Origin: Deltaproteobacteria bacterium
GTDB lineage: Bacteria > SAR324 > XYD2-FULL-50-16
Direction of reading: 5' to 3'
Assembly (NCBI GenBank): GCA_018657625.1
Contig: JABHWU010000096.1
Coordinates: forward strand, 1 to 64,000
DNA length: 64,000 bases
Within the stretch, counting starts at the first letter, position 1. Every line of letters starts with the position of its first letter. The notes beneath the pieces are model-generated. The model ran no database searches, was not told the DNA's origin, and worked only from the letters and a program-made list of their open reading frames with translations. The position numbers were made by a program, and so were the translations under genes. This document shows, piece by piece, positions 44,876-54,939 of this stretch.

Positions 44876-47035
44876 ATGTATAATTTATTTGTCACAGCAC
44901 CAAAGGGCATTGTCTCTATTTTAAAAGAAGAGCTGGAATCTTTTGGTATTTCTGATCTGAAAGAAAATCCGGGAGGTGTTTACTTCGAAGGCAATCTGGC
45001 CCAGGCCTATCATATTTGTCTTTGGTCACGATTAGCAAATAAAGTGTTGTTGGAACTTAAAACTTTTACCGCTGAAAACGAACAGGAATTATATGAAAAT
45101 GTGCATTCCTTTGAATGGGATAATCATCTAACCCCTGAAAAAACGCTCGCTGTCGATTTTGTTTCTACCAAAGGTGTTATTAAGCACACAAAATTTGGTG
45201 CGTTACGTGTCAAAGATGCCATTGTTGATTTCTTTAATGAAAAGCTACAGCAGCGACCGTCTGTTCAAGTGATTCAACCGGATATCAGGCTCAATGTATA
45301 CAATAAATATAACAATTTCACCCTCTATCTGGATTTATCGGGGGAGAGCCTTCATAGACGGGGATATCGATTGGAAGGCAGTCAGGCACCCCTTAAAGAA
45401 AACCTGGCAGCTGCTGTTTTGTACAGAGCCGGTTGGCAGGACCTGAGTAAAGATCAGCAGAGTATGTTTGTAGATCCCATGTGTGGATCCGGAACACTAC
45501 CCATTGAAGCAGCTCTGATCTCTGCGGATATTGCTCCCGGAATTTACCGAAAATATTATGGTTTTTTAGGATGGCTCCATCACGATGATAAATTATGGCA
45601 AAAACTTTACCTGAATGCTAAATTTAGAAAACAAAATGGTTTGGAGAAAAAGATCAGCATTATCGGATATGATGCCAGTGCCAAATCGATCAGTTATGCC
45701 ATAAATAACTTAGAAAGAGCAGATTTAAGAGGTCTGGTTCATTTTGAAAAAAAGGATTTATCCGATGTCAGACCGATTTACCAAAATACTATCGGAGGAT
45801 TAATGGTCATTAATCCCCCCTATGGACAGAGAATTGGAGAATTGGCTGAAGTCAGTCAGCTCTATGTCAGCATCGGCAATTTAGTAAAAAAGTATTTTCA
45901 GGAATGGAAACTATCCATACTGACCGGTAATATTGAATTGGGTAAAAATATTGGTATTCATGCCCATAAAAAATATCAATTGTATAACGGGCCGATTGAA
46001 TGTCGGTTATTGAATTTCCACGTCACTGAAGCTGATATTTATAAACACCAGACAAAATTATCAATCAATCAATCCGGACTTATCCTTAACCATCAAACTA
46101 AGATTGCAGCACAGTCTTTTAAAAACCGACTCAAAAAGAACCTAAAAAAACTCAAGTCATGGATTGCAAAAGAAAAAATCCAATGTTATCGGATTTATGA
46201 TCAGGATATTCCTGAATACGCTGCTGCTATTGATGTTTATGGTGAAGCCGTCCATATTCAGGAATATGCGCCTCCGGAAACAGTAAATCCGGATATAGCC
46301 AAAACTCGACTGAATGATATCATTGTTATTACCTCAGAGTTACTGTCCGTTCCAATTAATAATATTGCCATCAAACAACGAAAAAAGCAAAAAGGTAAAG
46401 CACAATACAATCGCTTTGAACTAAAAAATCAATTTATAGAAGTTGATGAATATGGCAGCCGCTTTCTAGTTAATTTGACAGATTACCTGGATACAGGACT
46501 ATTTTTAGATCACAGAATTACCAGAAAAATAGTCGGTGATTTGGCTAAAAACAGACACTTTTTGAATTTATTTGCCTATACGGGAACAGCCACAATATAT
46601 GCAATCAAAGCGGGAGCAAGGTCCACAACAACTGTTGATTCATCAAAAAAATATCTCACCTGGGCCAAACAAAATTTACAACTGAATGGATTCAGTTTTG
46701 AAAAAAATAAATTTATTCAGGTGGATTGTCTGGATTGGATCAAGAAGGAAAAACGAAAATATGACATCATATTTTTAGATCCGCCAACTTTTTCCAACTC
46801 TAAAAGTTTCAAGGAGTCATTCCAAATCCAAAGAGATCATGAACAACTCATCATTGATACCATGGACTTACTGGCCAAAGATGGCAAAATGATATTTTCC
46901 AACAATTTTAAAAAATTTAAGATGAGTGACAAAATAATGGTGCGGTATCAATTAACTAATATTACAGAAAAAACAATACCTTTGGATTTTAGTCGGAATA
47001 AAAAAATTCACAATTGCTGGTCACTTGAGTGGTGA
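44876..47035 (+). CDS. rlmL: Bifunctional 23S rRNA methyltransferase RlmKL
   Basis: Methylates 23S rRNA at G2445 (N2) and G2069 (N7). The 719-residue protein has a THUMP domain (about 45-155), the RlmL methyltransferase (160-390, VDPMCGSGTLPIEA near 200 and NPPYGQRIGE near 311) and the RlmK half (460-719, LNLFAYTGTATIYAIKAGA near 560 and FLDPPTFSNSKSF near 633). The fused form and length match the gammaproteobacterial enzyme. It stands alone, divergent from cyaA, and its 3' end meets that of accD. Confidence 0.95.
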   Translation: MYNLFVTAPKGIVSILKEELESFGISDLKENPGGVYFEGNLAQAYHICLWSRLANKVLLELKTFTAENEQELYENVHSFEWDNHLTPEKTLAVDFVSTKGVIKHTKFGALRVKDAIVDFFNEKLQQRPSVQVIQPDIRLNVYNKYNNFTLYLDLSGESLHRRGYRLEGSQAPLKENLAAAVLYRAGWQDLSKDQQSMFVDPMCGSGTLPIEAALISADIAPGIYRKYYGFLGWLHHDDKLWQKLYLNAKFRKQNGLEKKISIIGYDASAKSISYAINNLERADLRGLVHFEKKDLSDVRPIYQNTIGGLMVINPPYGQRIGELAEVSQLYVSIGNLVKKYFQEWKLSILTGNIELGKNIGIHAHKKYQLYNGPIECRLLNFHVTEADIYKHQTKLSINQSGLILNHQTKIAAQSFKNRLKKNLKKLKSWIAKEKIQCYRIYDQDIPEYAAAIDVYGEAVHIQEYAPPETVNPDIAKTRLNDIIVITSELLSVPINNIAIKQRKKQKGKAQYNRFELKNQFIEVDEYGSRFLVNLTDYLDTGLFLDHRITRKIVGDLAKNRHFLNLFAYTGTATIYAIKAGARSTTTVDSSKKYLTWAKQNLQLNGFSFEKNKFIQVDCLDWIKKEKRKYDIIFLDPPTFSNSKSFKESFQIQRDHEQLIIDTMDLLAKDGKMIFSNNFKKFKMSDKIMVRYQLTNITEKTIPLDFSRNKKIHNCWSLEW

Positions 47036-47061
47036 TTTTATTCCGAACAGGAGTATATAAT

Positions 47062-47910
47062 TTATTGCGGGTAAAGCATTTTTAGCAAATCACCGATGGT
47101 TTTTTTAAGATCTGTTCGATTCACAATCATATCAACAGTACCATGTTTTTGCAGGAATTCAGCTCTTTGAAAACCTTTCGGCAGATCTTCATTGATTGTT
47201 TCCTGAATCACACGAGCACCGGCGAAGCCGATTAAAGCATTTTTTTCAGCGATATTTATATCCCCCAGCATTGCAAAACTAGCAGATACACCACCGGTTG
47301 TCGGATCAGTTAGAATAGAAAGATAGGGGATGCCCCGGCAGGCAAGTTTTTGTAAAGCTGCCGATGTTTTTGCCATTTGCATTAAACTAATGGCACCTTC
47401 CTGCATTCTGGCACCTCCGGAGGAAGAAATAATCAGCATCGGTATTTTATGCTCGATTGAGTATTCAATCCCGCGCGTTATTTTCTCACCGACAACAGCC
47501 CCCATAGATCCCCCCATAAAGGCAAAGTCAAAAACTGCCATACAAACCGACTGTCCATTTATTTTACCAATAGCAACAGCCACAGCTTCCTCAAGGTTTG
47601 ATTTTGATCGGGAGGCTTTAATGCGATCTTTATATTTTTTAGAATCAACAAATTTCAGAGGATCTTTGGTTAAAATACCGTTATATTTCTCTTCCCAATT
47701 CCGATTATCAAATAATTGCTCAAAGCGCTCTTTGGACGATATTCGAAAATGATATTCGCAATTTAAACAGACTTTTAGATTTTTTTCCAGATCTTTATGG
47801 TATAGTGTTTCCCCACATGACGGACATTTTATCCACACACCGGCAGGAACGTTCGTCCTTTTTGAGTTGGAGATAAATTTAGGTGTAATACGTTCAAACC
47901 AAGAAGCCAT
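47062..47910 (-). CDS. accD: Acetyl-CoA carboxylase carboxyltransferase beta subunit
   Basis: Part of acetyl-CoA carboxylase, which makes malonyl-CoA for fatty acid synthesis. The 282-residue protein has the zinc ribbon CPSCGETLYH..VCLNCEYHF near residues 29-55 and the crotonase-like core with SSSGGARMQEGAISLMQMAKT near 160, LTDPTTGGVSASFA and GFAGARVIQET. The start follows GAGG. accA, accB and accC are not in the window. Confidence 0.96.
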   Translation of the reverse strand: MASWFERITPKFISNSKRTNVPAGVWIKCPSCGETLYHKDLEKNLKVCLNCEYHFRISSKERFEQLFDNRNWEEKYNGILTKDPLKFVDSKKYKDRIKASRSKSNLEEAVAVAIGKINGQSVCMAVFDFAFMGGSMGAVVGEKITRGIEYSIEHKIPMLIISSSGGARMQEGAISLMQMAKTSAALQKLACRGIPYLSILTDPTTGGVSASFAMLGDINIAEKNALIGFAGARVIQETINEDLPKGFQRAEFLQKHGTVDMIVNRTDLKKTIGDLLKMLYPQ

Positions 47911-48095
47911 GTAATCCTCTGATGATAATTTAGCAAACGATAATGATCATTAGTCCTGACCTATTTCGTTCTATATTAATCTTCCTTAATAATAAATTCA
48001 TTGTTGTTGCCAATGAACATCAGATAAAACCATAGGGTTGTTATCTTGTAAATGTTCAACTAAAATAGGTTGAAAATCATACCCCGTCAATGGGA

Positions 48096-48115
48096 GATGA
48101 TTTTCAAAAATCATC
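48096..48115. terminator. Hairpin after nrdJ
   Basis: GATGATTTT (48096-48104) and AAAATCATC (48107-48115) form a 9-base stem with a 2-base nominal loop, 1 base past the nrdJ stop. It may end the nrdJ transcript. The remaining gap to accD shows nothing else. Confidence 0.5.
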
Positions 48116-48116
48116 A

Positions 48117-50969
48117 TTAACTACAGCCCTGGCTGGCACCACAGGTTATACAAACATAACAGGTTCCTGTCCTTAAAAACTCAATTCCGCCACAATCAGG
48201 ACAGGGTGCGTGATCGTCGGTTGTGACTGCTTTTAAGGCGTCTTGCAAAGGATCATAATCTGATTTATTTGAATTCCCAACTTCCTTCAGTTTCTCAATT
48301 TCTGGTTTGATCTGCAAAAAGTCTGTTCTGCCTAGATAGGAATAACCGAGGACTCTGAAAATTGCATCAATCAGGGAGGTAGCATTCTTTAAATATGGAT
48401 GACCTTCAACACGGCCATGGGGTTCGAATTTTGTAAACGAAAATCGTTCAACCAACTTTTCTAATGGCACGCCATGCTGCAAACTAAATGAAATACTGAT
48501 AGCAAATTGATTCATTAATGCCCTGACGGTGGAACCTTCTTTATATCCCAAATCCACAAATATCTCACCCAGACTACCGTCAGTGTTTTCTCCACTTCTC
48601 AAGAACACCTTGGTTCCCGATACTTTGAATTCCCAGGTTCTTCCATATCTTTCATCAGGTAGTCGCTTTGAAATTCCCCAATCCAGAGCCTTTCTTTCCT
48701 GTTGTTTTAAATATAAATGATGCAGTTTTTCAATTTCACCTTTGAGATAATTAATGGTTTCTAAATTGGAATCTTCCTGATCAGGTGCCGTATTTAACGG
48801 TTGGGACCCTTTGGAGCCATCCCGATAGATTGCAATCGCTTTGACACCTAATTTCCATGAATCCAGATAGATGTTACGGATGTCTTCAACACTACTGTTA
48901 TTAGGAACATTAATAGTTTTGCTAATGGCACCACTAATAAAAGGTTGAATGGATGCCATCATTTTTACATGTCCCATTGGTGCAATTTCACGTCTTCCAA
49001 TACCACTGGCAATCGCGCAATCAAATATCGGTAAATGTTCTTCTTCAAGCTCAGGTGCACCTTCAATGGTCGTATTCTTTTCAACATATTTAGTGATTTT
49101 TTCAATTTGACTTTCAGAATACCCAAATCGATTCAAAACAGCGGGCACACTCTGATTAATTATAGGAATAACACCACCACCGGCCAGCTTTTTCCACATG
49201 ACCAGTGAATATGCAGGTTCAACCCCCGTCGTTGCACAGTCCATCAACAAGCCAATGGTTCCGGTTGGCGCCAGGACAGTCACTTGTGCATTACGATAAC
49301 CGAACTTCTTGCCATTCGTCATCACCTGCTTCCAAACAGCGTTGGCATCATCATTCAATTGTTGAATTAAAGCGTGATCTTCAAATTGATACTGGGGTTG
49401 CTTTATAGCCTCACGATGTTTGGCCATGACATCTAACATCACGTTTTTATTTTTGGCATATTGCTTAAATGGCGTTTTAGCTTTCGCAAATTCTGTACTA
49501 ACATCATAGGCCTGACCACTCATAATCGCGGATATTAATCCGGCAATAGCTCTTCCTTCATCACTGTCATAAGGATGTCCAATTAGCATCAATAACGTCC
49601 CTAAATTGGCAAACCCTAATCCGAGTGGTCTGAATTCATGACTATTTTTAGCAATTTCATAAGTTGGATAGCTTCCAAAATCGACTAATATCTCTTGTGC
49701 GGTTAAGAATATACGGCAAGCCGTTTTAAATTTTTCAGTATTAAATTGATCCCCTTCATAAAACTTAACCAGATTTAAACTGGAAAGATTACAGGCTGAA
49801 TCATCAACAAACATAAACTCAGAACAAGGATTAGATGCGCGAATCGGAGAAGAATTTAAACAGGTATGCCAGCTATTAATGGTAGTATCAAACTGAACGC
49901 CAGGGTCTGCACATTCCCAGGCAGCTTTACTAATTTTATCGAATAGCCAACGCGCTTTAAAGGTTTCATTCGTTGCCCCGTTTGTTCGATTAATTGTACT
50001 CCAGTCCTTATCATTTTTCACTGCTTGCATATATTCATCGCTCAGTCGGACAGAATTATTACTGTTTTGTCCACTGACAGTTCCATAAGCTTCACCATTA
50101 AAATCAGAGCTATAGCCTTTTTCTATCAAAGCTCTGGCTTTGGCTTCCTCTTTTACTTTCCAATTAATAAAATCAACTATTTCAGGGTGGTCAACATCAA
50201 GACATCTCATGACAGCAGCTCGCCGGGTTGTACCCCCGCTTTTTATGGCACCGGCCGCGCTATCCAAAACTTTTAAAAAGCTTAACAATCCAGAACTTTT
50301 GCCGCCACCACTCAGCCTTTCATCAGCACCCCTTAAATTACTCATATTAGAGCCGGTGCCACTGCCATACTTAAATAATTTGGCTTCATTTTTCATTAAT
50401 TCAAAGATATCGGCCAGATCATCATTGACACTTTGAATGAAGCAAGCACTACCTTGTGGACGTTCATATTGATTTTCTATTTTCTTAAAATCACCGTTTC
50501 CATCATAGGCATAATTTTCACCATTACCACTGATTTTGTATTGATGATAAATCCCGACATTAAAAGATACCGGACTGTTAAAGGCGCCATATTGATTAAG
50601 CAATAACCACTTCAAATCGTTTTTGTAGTTTGTGGCATCTTTTTTAGATTCAAAGTAACCATTTTCAACCCCCTGATCTGAGATAGTGTCCGCCACTCTA
50701 TTGATTAATTCTTTAACACTGGATTCATGTCCTATTTTATTAGGAATACCAGCCTTTCTGAAATATTTTGAGGCGACAATATCTGTGGCTAGTTGGCTCC
50801 ATTTAGCAGGTACCTCAACATTTTTCATTTCAAATATAATTTTTCCGTTAGCTCCGGAAATCACGGAATTCCTTTTTTCCCATTTTACGGTATCCCAAAC
50901 TGTCGGAGTCGATTTGGATTTTTTAAAAAAAGATGGGTCAAATTTAAGTCCTTTTTTCTTACTTGGCAT
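48117..50969 (-). CDS. nrdJ: Adenosylcobalamin-dependent ribonucleotide reductase (class II)
   Basis: Reduces ribonucleotides to deoxyribonucleotides with coenzyme B12, with or without oxygen. The 950-residue protein has FLKVLDSAAGAIKSGGTTRRAA near residue 230, RASNPCSEFMFVDDSACNLSSLNL near 370, and VTVLAPTGTIGLLMDCATTGVEP near 575, the active-site regions of class II enzymes. The C-terminus ends in a zinc-finger-like CPDCGGIEFLRTGTCYVCITCG. No cobalamin riboswitch was seen upstream; a 13-base inverted repeat lies in the leader region. trxA could provide reducing power. Confidence 0.96.
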   Translation of the reverse strand: MPSKKKGLKFDPSFFKKSKSTPTVWDTVKWEKRNSVISGANGKIIFEMKNVEVPAKWSQLATDIVASKYFRKAGIPNKIGHESSVKELINRVADTISDQGVENGYFESKKDATNYKNDLKWLLLNQYGAFNSPVSFNVGIYHQYKISGNGENYAYDGNGDFKKIENQYERPQGSACFIQSVNDDLADIFELMKNEAKLFKYGSGTGSNMSNLRGADERLSGGGKSSGLLSFLKVLDSAAGAIKSGGTTRRAAVMRCLDVDHPEIVDFINWKVKEEAKARALIEKGYSSDFNGEAYGTVSGQNSNNSVRLSDEYMQAVKNDKDWSTINRTNGATNETFKARWLFDKISKAAWECADPGVQFDTTINSWHTCLNSSPIRASNPCSEFMFVDDSACNLSSLNLVKFYEGDQFNTEKFKTACRIFLTAQEILVDFGSYPTYEIAKNSHEFRPLGLGFANLGTLLMLIGHPYDSDEGRAIAGLISAIMSGQAYDVSTEFAKAKTPFKQYAKNKNVMLDVMAKHREAIKQPQYQFEDHALIQQLNDDANAVWKQVMTNGKKFGYRNAQVTVLAPTGTIGLLMDCATTGVEPAYSLVMWKKLAGGGVIPIINQSVPAVLNRFGYSESQIEKITKYVEKNTTIEGAPELEEEHLPIFDCAIASGIGRREIAPMGHVKMMASIQPFISGAISKTINVPNNSSVEDIRNIYLDSWKLGVKAIAIYRDGSKGSQPLNTAPDQEDSNLETINYLKGEIEKLHHLYLKQQERKALDWGISKRLPDERYGRTWEFKVSGTKVFLRSGENTDGSLGEIFVDLGYKEGSTVRALMNQFAISISFSLQHGVPLEKLVERFSFTKFEPHGRVEGHPYLKNATSLIDAIFRVLGYSYLGRTDFLQIKPEIEKLKEVGNSNKSDYDPLQDALKAVTTDDHAPCPDCGGIEFLRTGTCYVCITCGASQGCS

Positions 50970-51003
50970 TGCAACTACCTGTTAACATCGATTTTCTAAA
51001 AAC

Positions 51004-51037
51004 AACAGGTTAATTAAAAATAGATAATTAACCTGTT
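51004..51037. promoter_or_regulatory. Inverted repeat upstream of nrdJ
   Basis: AACAGGTTAATTA (51004-51016) and TAATTAACCTGTT (51025-51037) are exact complements around 8 bases, about 35 bases before the nrdJ ATG. It may be an operator or leader hairpin. A further AACAGGT occurs at the ribosome-binding site. The rest of 51038-51464 holds nothing recognised. Confidence 0.55.
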
Positions 51038-51464
51038 TGACTGGAACAATAAAGTACTCCAAAACACTACCTTACTTTTTTTAAGGTGACTGCTTCCACC
51101 AATAACGTATTCTTAGATTTCATGCAAATTGAAATTAATTTAAAAAAGGCTTTGAATTTCAATTTGTTAATTTTTCAACCTGGTAATTAAATGATTTTCA
51201 AGCCTGTCTAAATCAGAGCTTAGAGAAAATAAATTTTTTTATAAGTAAATTAAGATTTTCTAAAATTTTACAAAAGACTGATTACCAAACGGGAAAAAAG
51301 TATTATAAATTCTAGGAATAATAGTCAGCGATTAAATCAGAAAAATATTTTATCGTTGAAGACTTAAAAAATAATCTTTATAAATTTGTCAAAACCTTAG
51401 GATTATTATAAGTTAGCAATTGGCTATAACGATTTTAACCTAAACCTCCAGTTTGAGTGAATCA

Positions 51465-52484
51465 ATGAAAATAAAGTCTATTTTGTTTTGTCTAATTTCG
51501 CTTTTCCTTACACAGTTAGCAATGGCTGAATCTTGTTATTTATTAATTGAAAAAACCGGTAAATTTGAGCGAACAACTATATTTGAAATAACAAGCACCT
51601 TACTGGCTCAGTTTGTAGAACCTGTTGAAGAATTCCCCGCCGGAGGAGTGAACAAGCAGGATTGTTTATATAAATTATCTGTATTAGAGGATTCAAATTC
51701 ATTATCTATTGCCATTTCAGGACGATATGTGGCTGGTTTAGGACAAGCTGATCAAATAGGTATCAGTGGCCTTCAACAATCTATTTTAAGAGCCCTGTGG
51801 GGAGCTGATGCTGAAATTCAAAGTGAAATGTGTGTTGCTTATCAATCACTATTAGATAAAGAGTGTGAAGAATCAATGATTGCAGTTTCAGACGAACCGA
51901 CACAATCAAGCTCAACACCGGAGTTCTGGTTTGCAGAATATGAAGAGGACGATACCACTATTTATCTAAAATTTACAGAAAACAATACAATTGATGTTTG
52001 TATTAATGAGAAAGGTGAATACTATTTTGAAACCTTAGCGATCAAAAATCAAAAGGTCGAATGGGATCAGGAAGAATACCAAATAGAATATGAAAATGAT
52101 ATTTTGCTGCTAAAGGGTGAGGATGATTTGGATTTTGAATTTAAAGAATCCGTGCCTGAAATTTGTCAATTTTTCTTAACGCAGAAATCTTCTGCTGCTA
52201 TTGATTATGATTTATTGGAAGGTACCTGGTATGTAGAGTTCGAAGATGAAGATGCAGCACTTTATATTGTTTTTAATCAAGACGGAGAAGCAGAAATTTG
52301 TGAATTGAAAACGGGTAAAGTTGTTGATCAATTATCAGGAGTAGCAAAAAATGACAGCTTTATTTGGGGTGATGATCAACCGGTTCCAATGATGTTATCA
52401 TCAGACTATCTTTTCATCAAAGGTGAGGATTATGTCGATACGTTAGTGAAAACTGATACAACTCCTGAAGCGTGTCAGGAATAA
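51465..52484 (+). CDS. Secreted acidic protein with repeated beta-domains, unknown
   Basis: I do not recognise a family. The ATG at 51465 gives a signal peptide (MKIKSILFCLISLFLTQLAMA). The N-terminal half (about 20-150) is cysteine-bearing; the second half holds two related units (about 155-235 and 250-335) sharing the order W-x-E/D-E-D...LYxxF/LKF..ICxxKxGxYYxE..WxDxx, so a duplicated lipocalin- or META-like beta-domain is likely. Very acidic. It is convergent with the cache-domain gene. Function unknown. Confidence 0.65.
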   Translation: MKIKSILFCLISLFLTQLAMAESCYLLIEKTGKFERTTIFEITSTLLAQFVEPVEEFPAGGVNKQDCLYKLSVLEDSNSLSIAISGRYVAGLGQADQIGISGLQQSILRALWGADAEIQSEMCVAYQSLLDKECEESMIAVSDEPTQSSSTPEFWFAEYEEDDTTIYLKFTENNTIDVCINEKGEYYFETLAIKNQKVEWDQEEYQIEYENDILLLKGEDDLDFEFKESVPEICQFFLTQKSSAAIDYDLLEGTWYVEFEDEDAALYIVFNQDGEAEICELKTGKVVDQLSGVAKNDSFIWGDDQPVPMMLSSDYLFIKGEDYVDTLVKTDTTPEACQE

Positions 52485-52505
52485 ACTTGGATGGGCAAAG
52501 GTAAT

Positions 52506-53009
52506 TTACTGAGGATAGTCTGTTTTATTTAACTCATCTATTGAATGGGTAACATTGTAAATGCTGGCTGCCACCTGTAAATGTATCGCCGGAACTGTAA
52601 TCATATAAAGAATACGGCGCTTTAATCTCTTTTCCCCACTTTTTTGCCACCAATATTCAATCCAGGTTCCTGTTGTTGAATTAGTATTCTGACAAGCTTT
52701 TTTTAAAAAATAGAGCCCCTTTTTATCCTGAAAGTGTTCAAAACTGATTCCTCTAAAGGCACTGGTTTTTGGATGGGCAACAAATGTTTGTGTCTCACAA
52801 TTTAATATGAATACATAGCTATTCTTCCAACTAAATTGCCCATTTTTATCATTAAAAACCGTAATTCCTGATTGTTTCAGTTCACTTAAAAAAAAATAGG
52901 CTTCTTTCACTTTATAATATACTTCTTCAGGTTTCATTTCAGAAGCAACAGTATAAGCAGAAGCTAGTTGCAACGAAATTAGTATTAATAAAAGGAGTAG
53001 TTTTATCAT
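52506..53009 (-). CDS. Secreted single-cache-domain protein
   Basis: A 167-residue exported protein with a signal peptide (MIKLLLLLILISLQLASA) and one cache-type sensor domain. Marks are FLSELKQSGITVFNDKNGQFSWKNSYVFIL, NCETQTFVAHPKTSAFRGISF, and EYWWQKSGEKRLKRRILYM, in the order found in sCache/dCache periplasmic sensors (helix, then DGY-like strand, then HP, then WP/KxxY). It has no output domain, so it may feed a separate receptor. It is convergent with the acidic protein gene. Confidence 0.75.
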   Translation of the reverse strand: MIKLLLLLILISLQLASAYTVASEMKPEEVYYKVKEAYFFLSELKQSGITVFNDKNGQFSWKNSYVFILNCETQTFVAHPKTSAFRGISFEHFQDKKGLYFLKKACQNTNSTTGTWIEYWWQKSGEKRLKRRILYMITVPAIHLQVAASIYNVTHSIDELNKTDYPQ

Positions 53010-53340
53010 TAAATATGCGAGGAGTATAAATTAGATAACTGATTTTTTATCATATTACTCCATTCAAAATTTGCCGTCAATTTTGTAGTTGATCAGTTTA
53101 AGATCAGCCAAAGAAATATTTAAAAAATGTTCCAATTAATTATAGCGTTTTCCTATCGCATAGTAAGAATATTATCATTTTATATAAGTAGGCAGAAATT
53201 GTGAATCAACCACCTTAAGACCAATTTCAATATAAAATAGACAGCTTAAATATTTATAATGTATAGTAGCCTAAATTGTAAATTTTCTGAATAATGTCTT
53301 TAAACTAAAAATAATTACTTCATATATAAAAATAATTCCC

Positions 53341-54153
53341 ATGACGGACCATTTACCTGCTCCTGAAACACAAATTCTTTTTTTCCTGCCTTTGGTTGAA
53401 AATTACACTAAACAGCTGGAATTCGCATTTAGTAAAAAAAATAAACAAGCCAGTTCTGAGCATGAATGGCTTTTTATCATTGATGAAAATGAATCCGGAA
53501 AGTTTCCTAAACACTATGTTATTGAGAAAATCTGGAACCAGTTCATTTTATACCTAAAAAATGAATCAAAGATATATTGTTTTATTGAAGAACAAACAGC
53601 AGGCCTGGGGGTAATTAAGTCAAAATACTGGCTATTCTTCTCTCCTAAAACAGCAAATGATTTCTTTACAAGACAATTGGATAGGCCTAAGGGTTTTAGC
53701 CTGAAAAAAATAATCACTATTCCATTCATGAATATTTTAACCCCTATTCAGGAAAAAGTTAGTACAATACTCGATGATGGCAATTCAAATCCTAAGATTA
53801 AAATATCAGAAGCTTTTCAATTCTTAAATATTGCAGAATTTTATTTATTAGAAGAAGGATTAAAAGAATTTGATCAGTTTTTCCGTTCAGCCATCTCTTT
53901 CTATTTGTTGAGTGAGGTGTTGTTACTACAAAAAGATATTACTAACCCAAATTTATCTTCCGGCATTGTACAGAAAAGATTGCAGTATATTTTTAAACTT
54001 TGTTGGCGCTATTTCAGATCTGATAATGAATTGGAATCAAACTATTATAAAAAAATGATTTCGGTCACAAATAGTGAGGTAATCAAAGCTTTAAAACTGG
54101 CTGAAAAAAAAATAAAAGACTTTAGAGAAGCAACGAAAATACCTTCTCCATAA
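53341..54153 (+). CDS. Unknown protein, 270 residues
   Basis: I do not recognise this protein. It has no signal peptide or membrane segment. Residues 1-130 look alpha/beta with many aromatic residues (FLPLVENYTKQLEF, KIYCFIEEQTAGLGVIKSKY); residues 130-270 are largely helical (EAFQFLNIAEFYLLEEGLKE, QKRLQYIFKLCWRYFRS). It lies upstream of the CheX-like gene by 220 bases on the same strand, so a signalling link is possible but not shown. Confidence 0.6.
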   Translation: MTDHLPAPETQILFFLPLVENYTKQLEFAFSKKNKQASSEHEWLFIIDENESGKFPKHYVIEKIWNQFILYLKNESKIYCFIEEQTAGLGVIKSKYWLFFSPKTANDFFTRQLDRPKGFSLKKIITIPFMNILTPIQEKVSTILDDGNSNPKIKISEAFQFLNIAEFYLLEEGLKEFDQFFRSAISFYLLSEVLLLQKDITNPNLSSGIVQKRLQYIFKLCWRYFRSDNELESNYYKKMISVTNSEVIKALKLAEKKIKDFREATKIPSP

Positions 54154-54373
54154 AAGTAGTTCCAGTCACTTATTATCAGTTGGGACATTTTATATATTAT
54201 TTAAGTATTTTAGGTTTCTCTTAAAATTGAATTGCCGCTTTTACCAGATAATTCAATTGACTCTAAACATTGAATAGTAGACACTAAGCTGCAAAAAACA
54301 ACAATAAACATAACATTTCGATTGAAAATATCTGAAAACATAATAAGCGTTAGAACATCCTAACTGAGGATAT

Positions 54374-54853
54374 ATGAAAGTCGAGTACCTAAATCCTTTT
54401 ATATTCGCAACACGTAAAGTACTTAGCATGATGGCCTTCATGGAGTCCAAACCTAGAAAGCCTTCATTGAAAGCATCCGGAGACCTGAAAGCTTTGGGTG
54501 ATATCTCCGCTGTTATCCCTGTCTCGGGTGAGTGCAATGGAAGCATCGGCATTAGTTTTACTGAAAGTTGTATTTTACAGGTTGCTTATCAAATGTTTGG
54601 TGAAGAATATGACGCCATCAATGATGAAATTGTTGATATGGTAGGCGAAATTGTAAACATGGTCAGTGGTGATGCCAGAAAAGAACTTGAAAAATTGGGC
54701 TTTAATTTCCAGGCTGGTATTCCAACCATGGATCATGGTAAAGGCCACTTGTTAAATCACACTGTCACCGATCGAATCATCATCATTCCTTTTCAAACTA
54801 AAAACGGTGATTTTTTCATTGAAACCTGCTTTGATTCAGAAAAATTTCTGTAA
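54374..54853 (+). CDS. CheX-like chemotaxis phosphatase
   Basis: A 159-residue protein of the CheX/CheC family, which dephosphorylates CheY-type receivers. The catalytic signature of CheX, Glu and Asn in DMVGEIVNMVSGDARKEL, lies near residues 97-115; the glycine-rich beta strand GSIGISFTESCILQVAY precedes it. GAGG lies upstream. No cheY, cheA or receptor gene is adjacent, so its receiver may be any of the several receivers in this window, for example in the hybrid kinase. Confidence 0.88.
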   Translation: MKVEYLNPFIFATRKVLSMMAFMESKPRKPSLKASGDLKALGDISAVIPVSGECNGSIGISFTESCILQVAYQMFGEEYDAINDEIVDMVGEIVNMVSGDARKELEKLGFNFQAGIPTMDHGKGHLLNHTVTDRIIIIPFQTKNGDFFIETCFDSEKFL

Positions 54854-54939
54854 TTAAAAAATTTAATATTGATTAATAATAAATCGATCTTTCTGAGATT
54901 GAAGTTGAGATATAAAGATTTGGTGTATAAGGACAATTT

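Noticed and set aside
47330-50999. Several long plus-strand frames inside accD and nrdJ.
   Set aside because: They are antisense shadows of well-supported genes and show no domain or ribosome-binding site.
50970-51464. Cobalamin riboswitch before the B12-dependent ribonucleotide reductase.
   Set aside because: The conserved B12-box was not found on the minus strand here; only an inverted repeat is seen.
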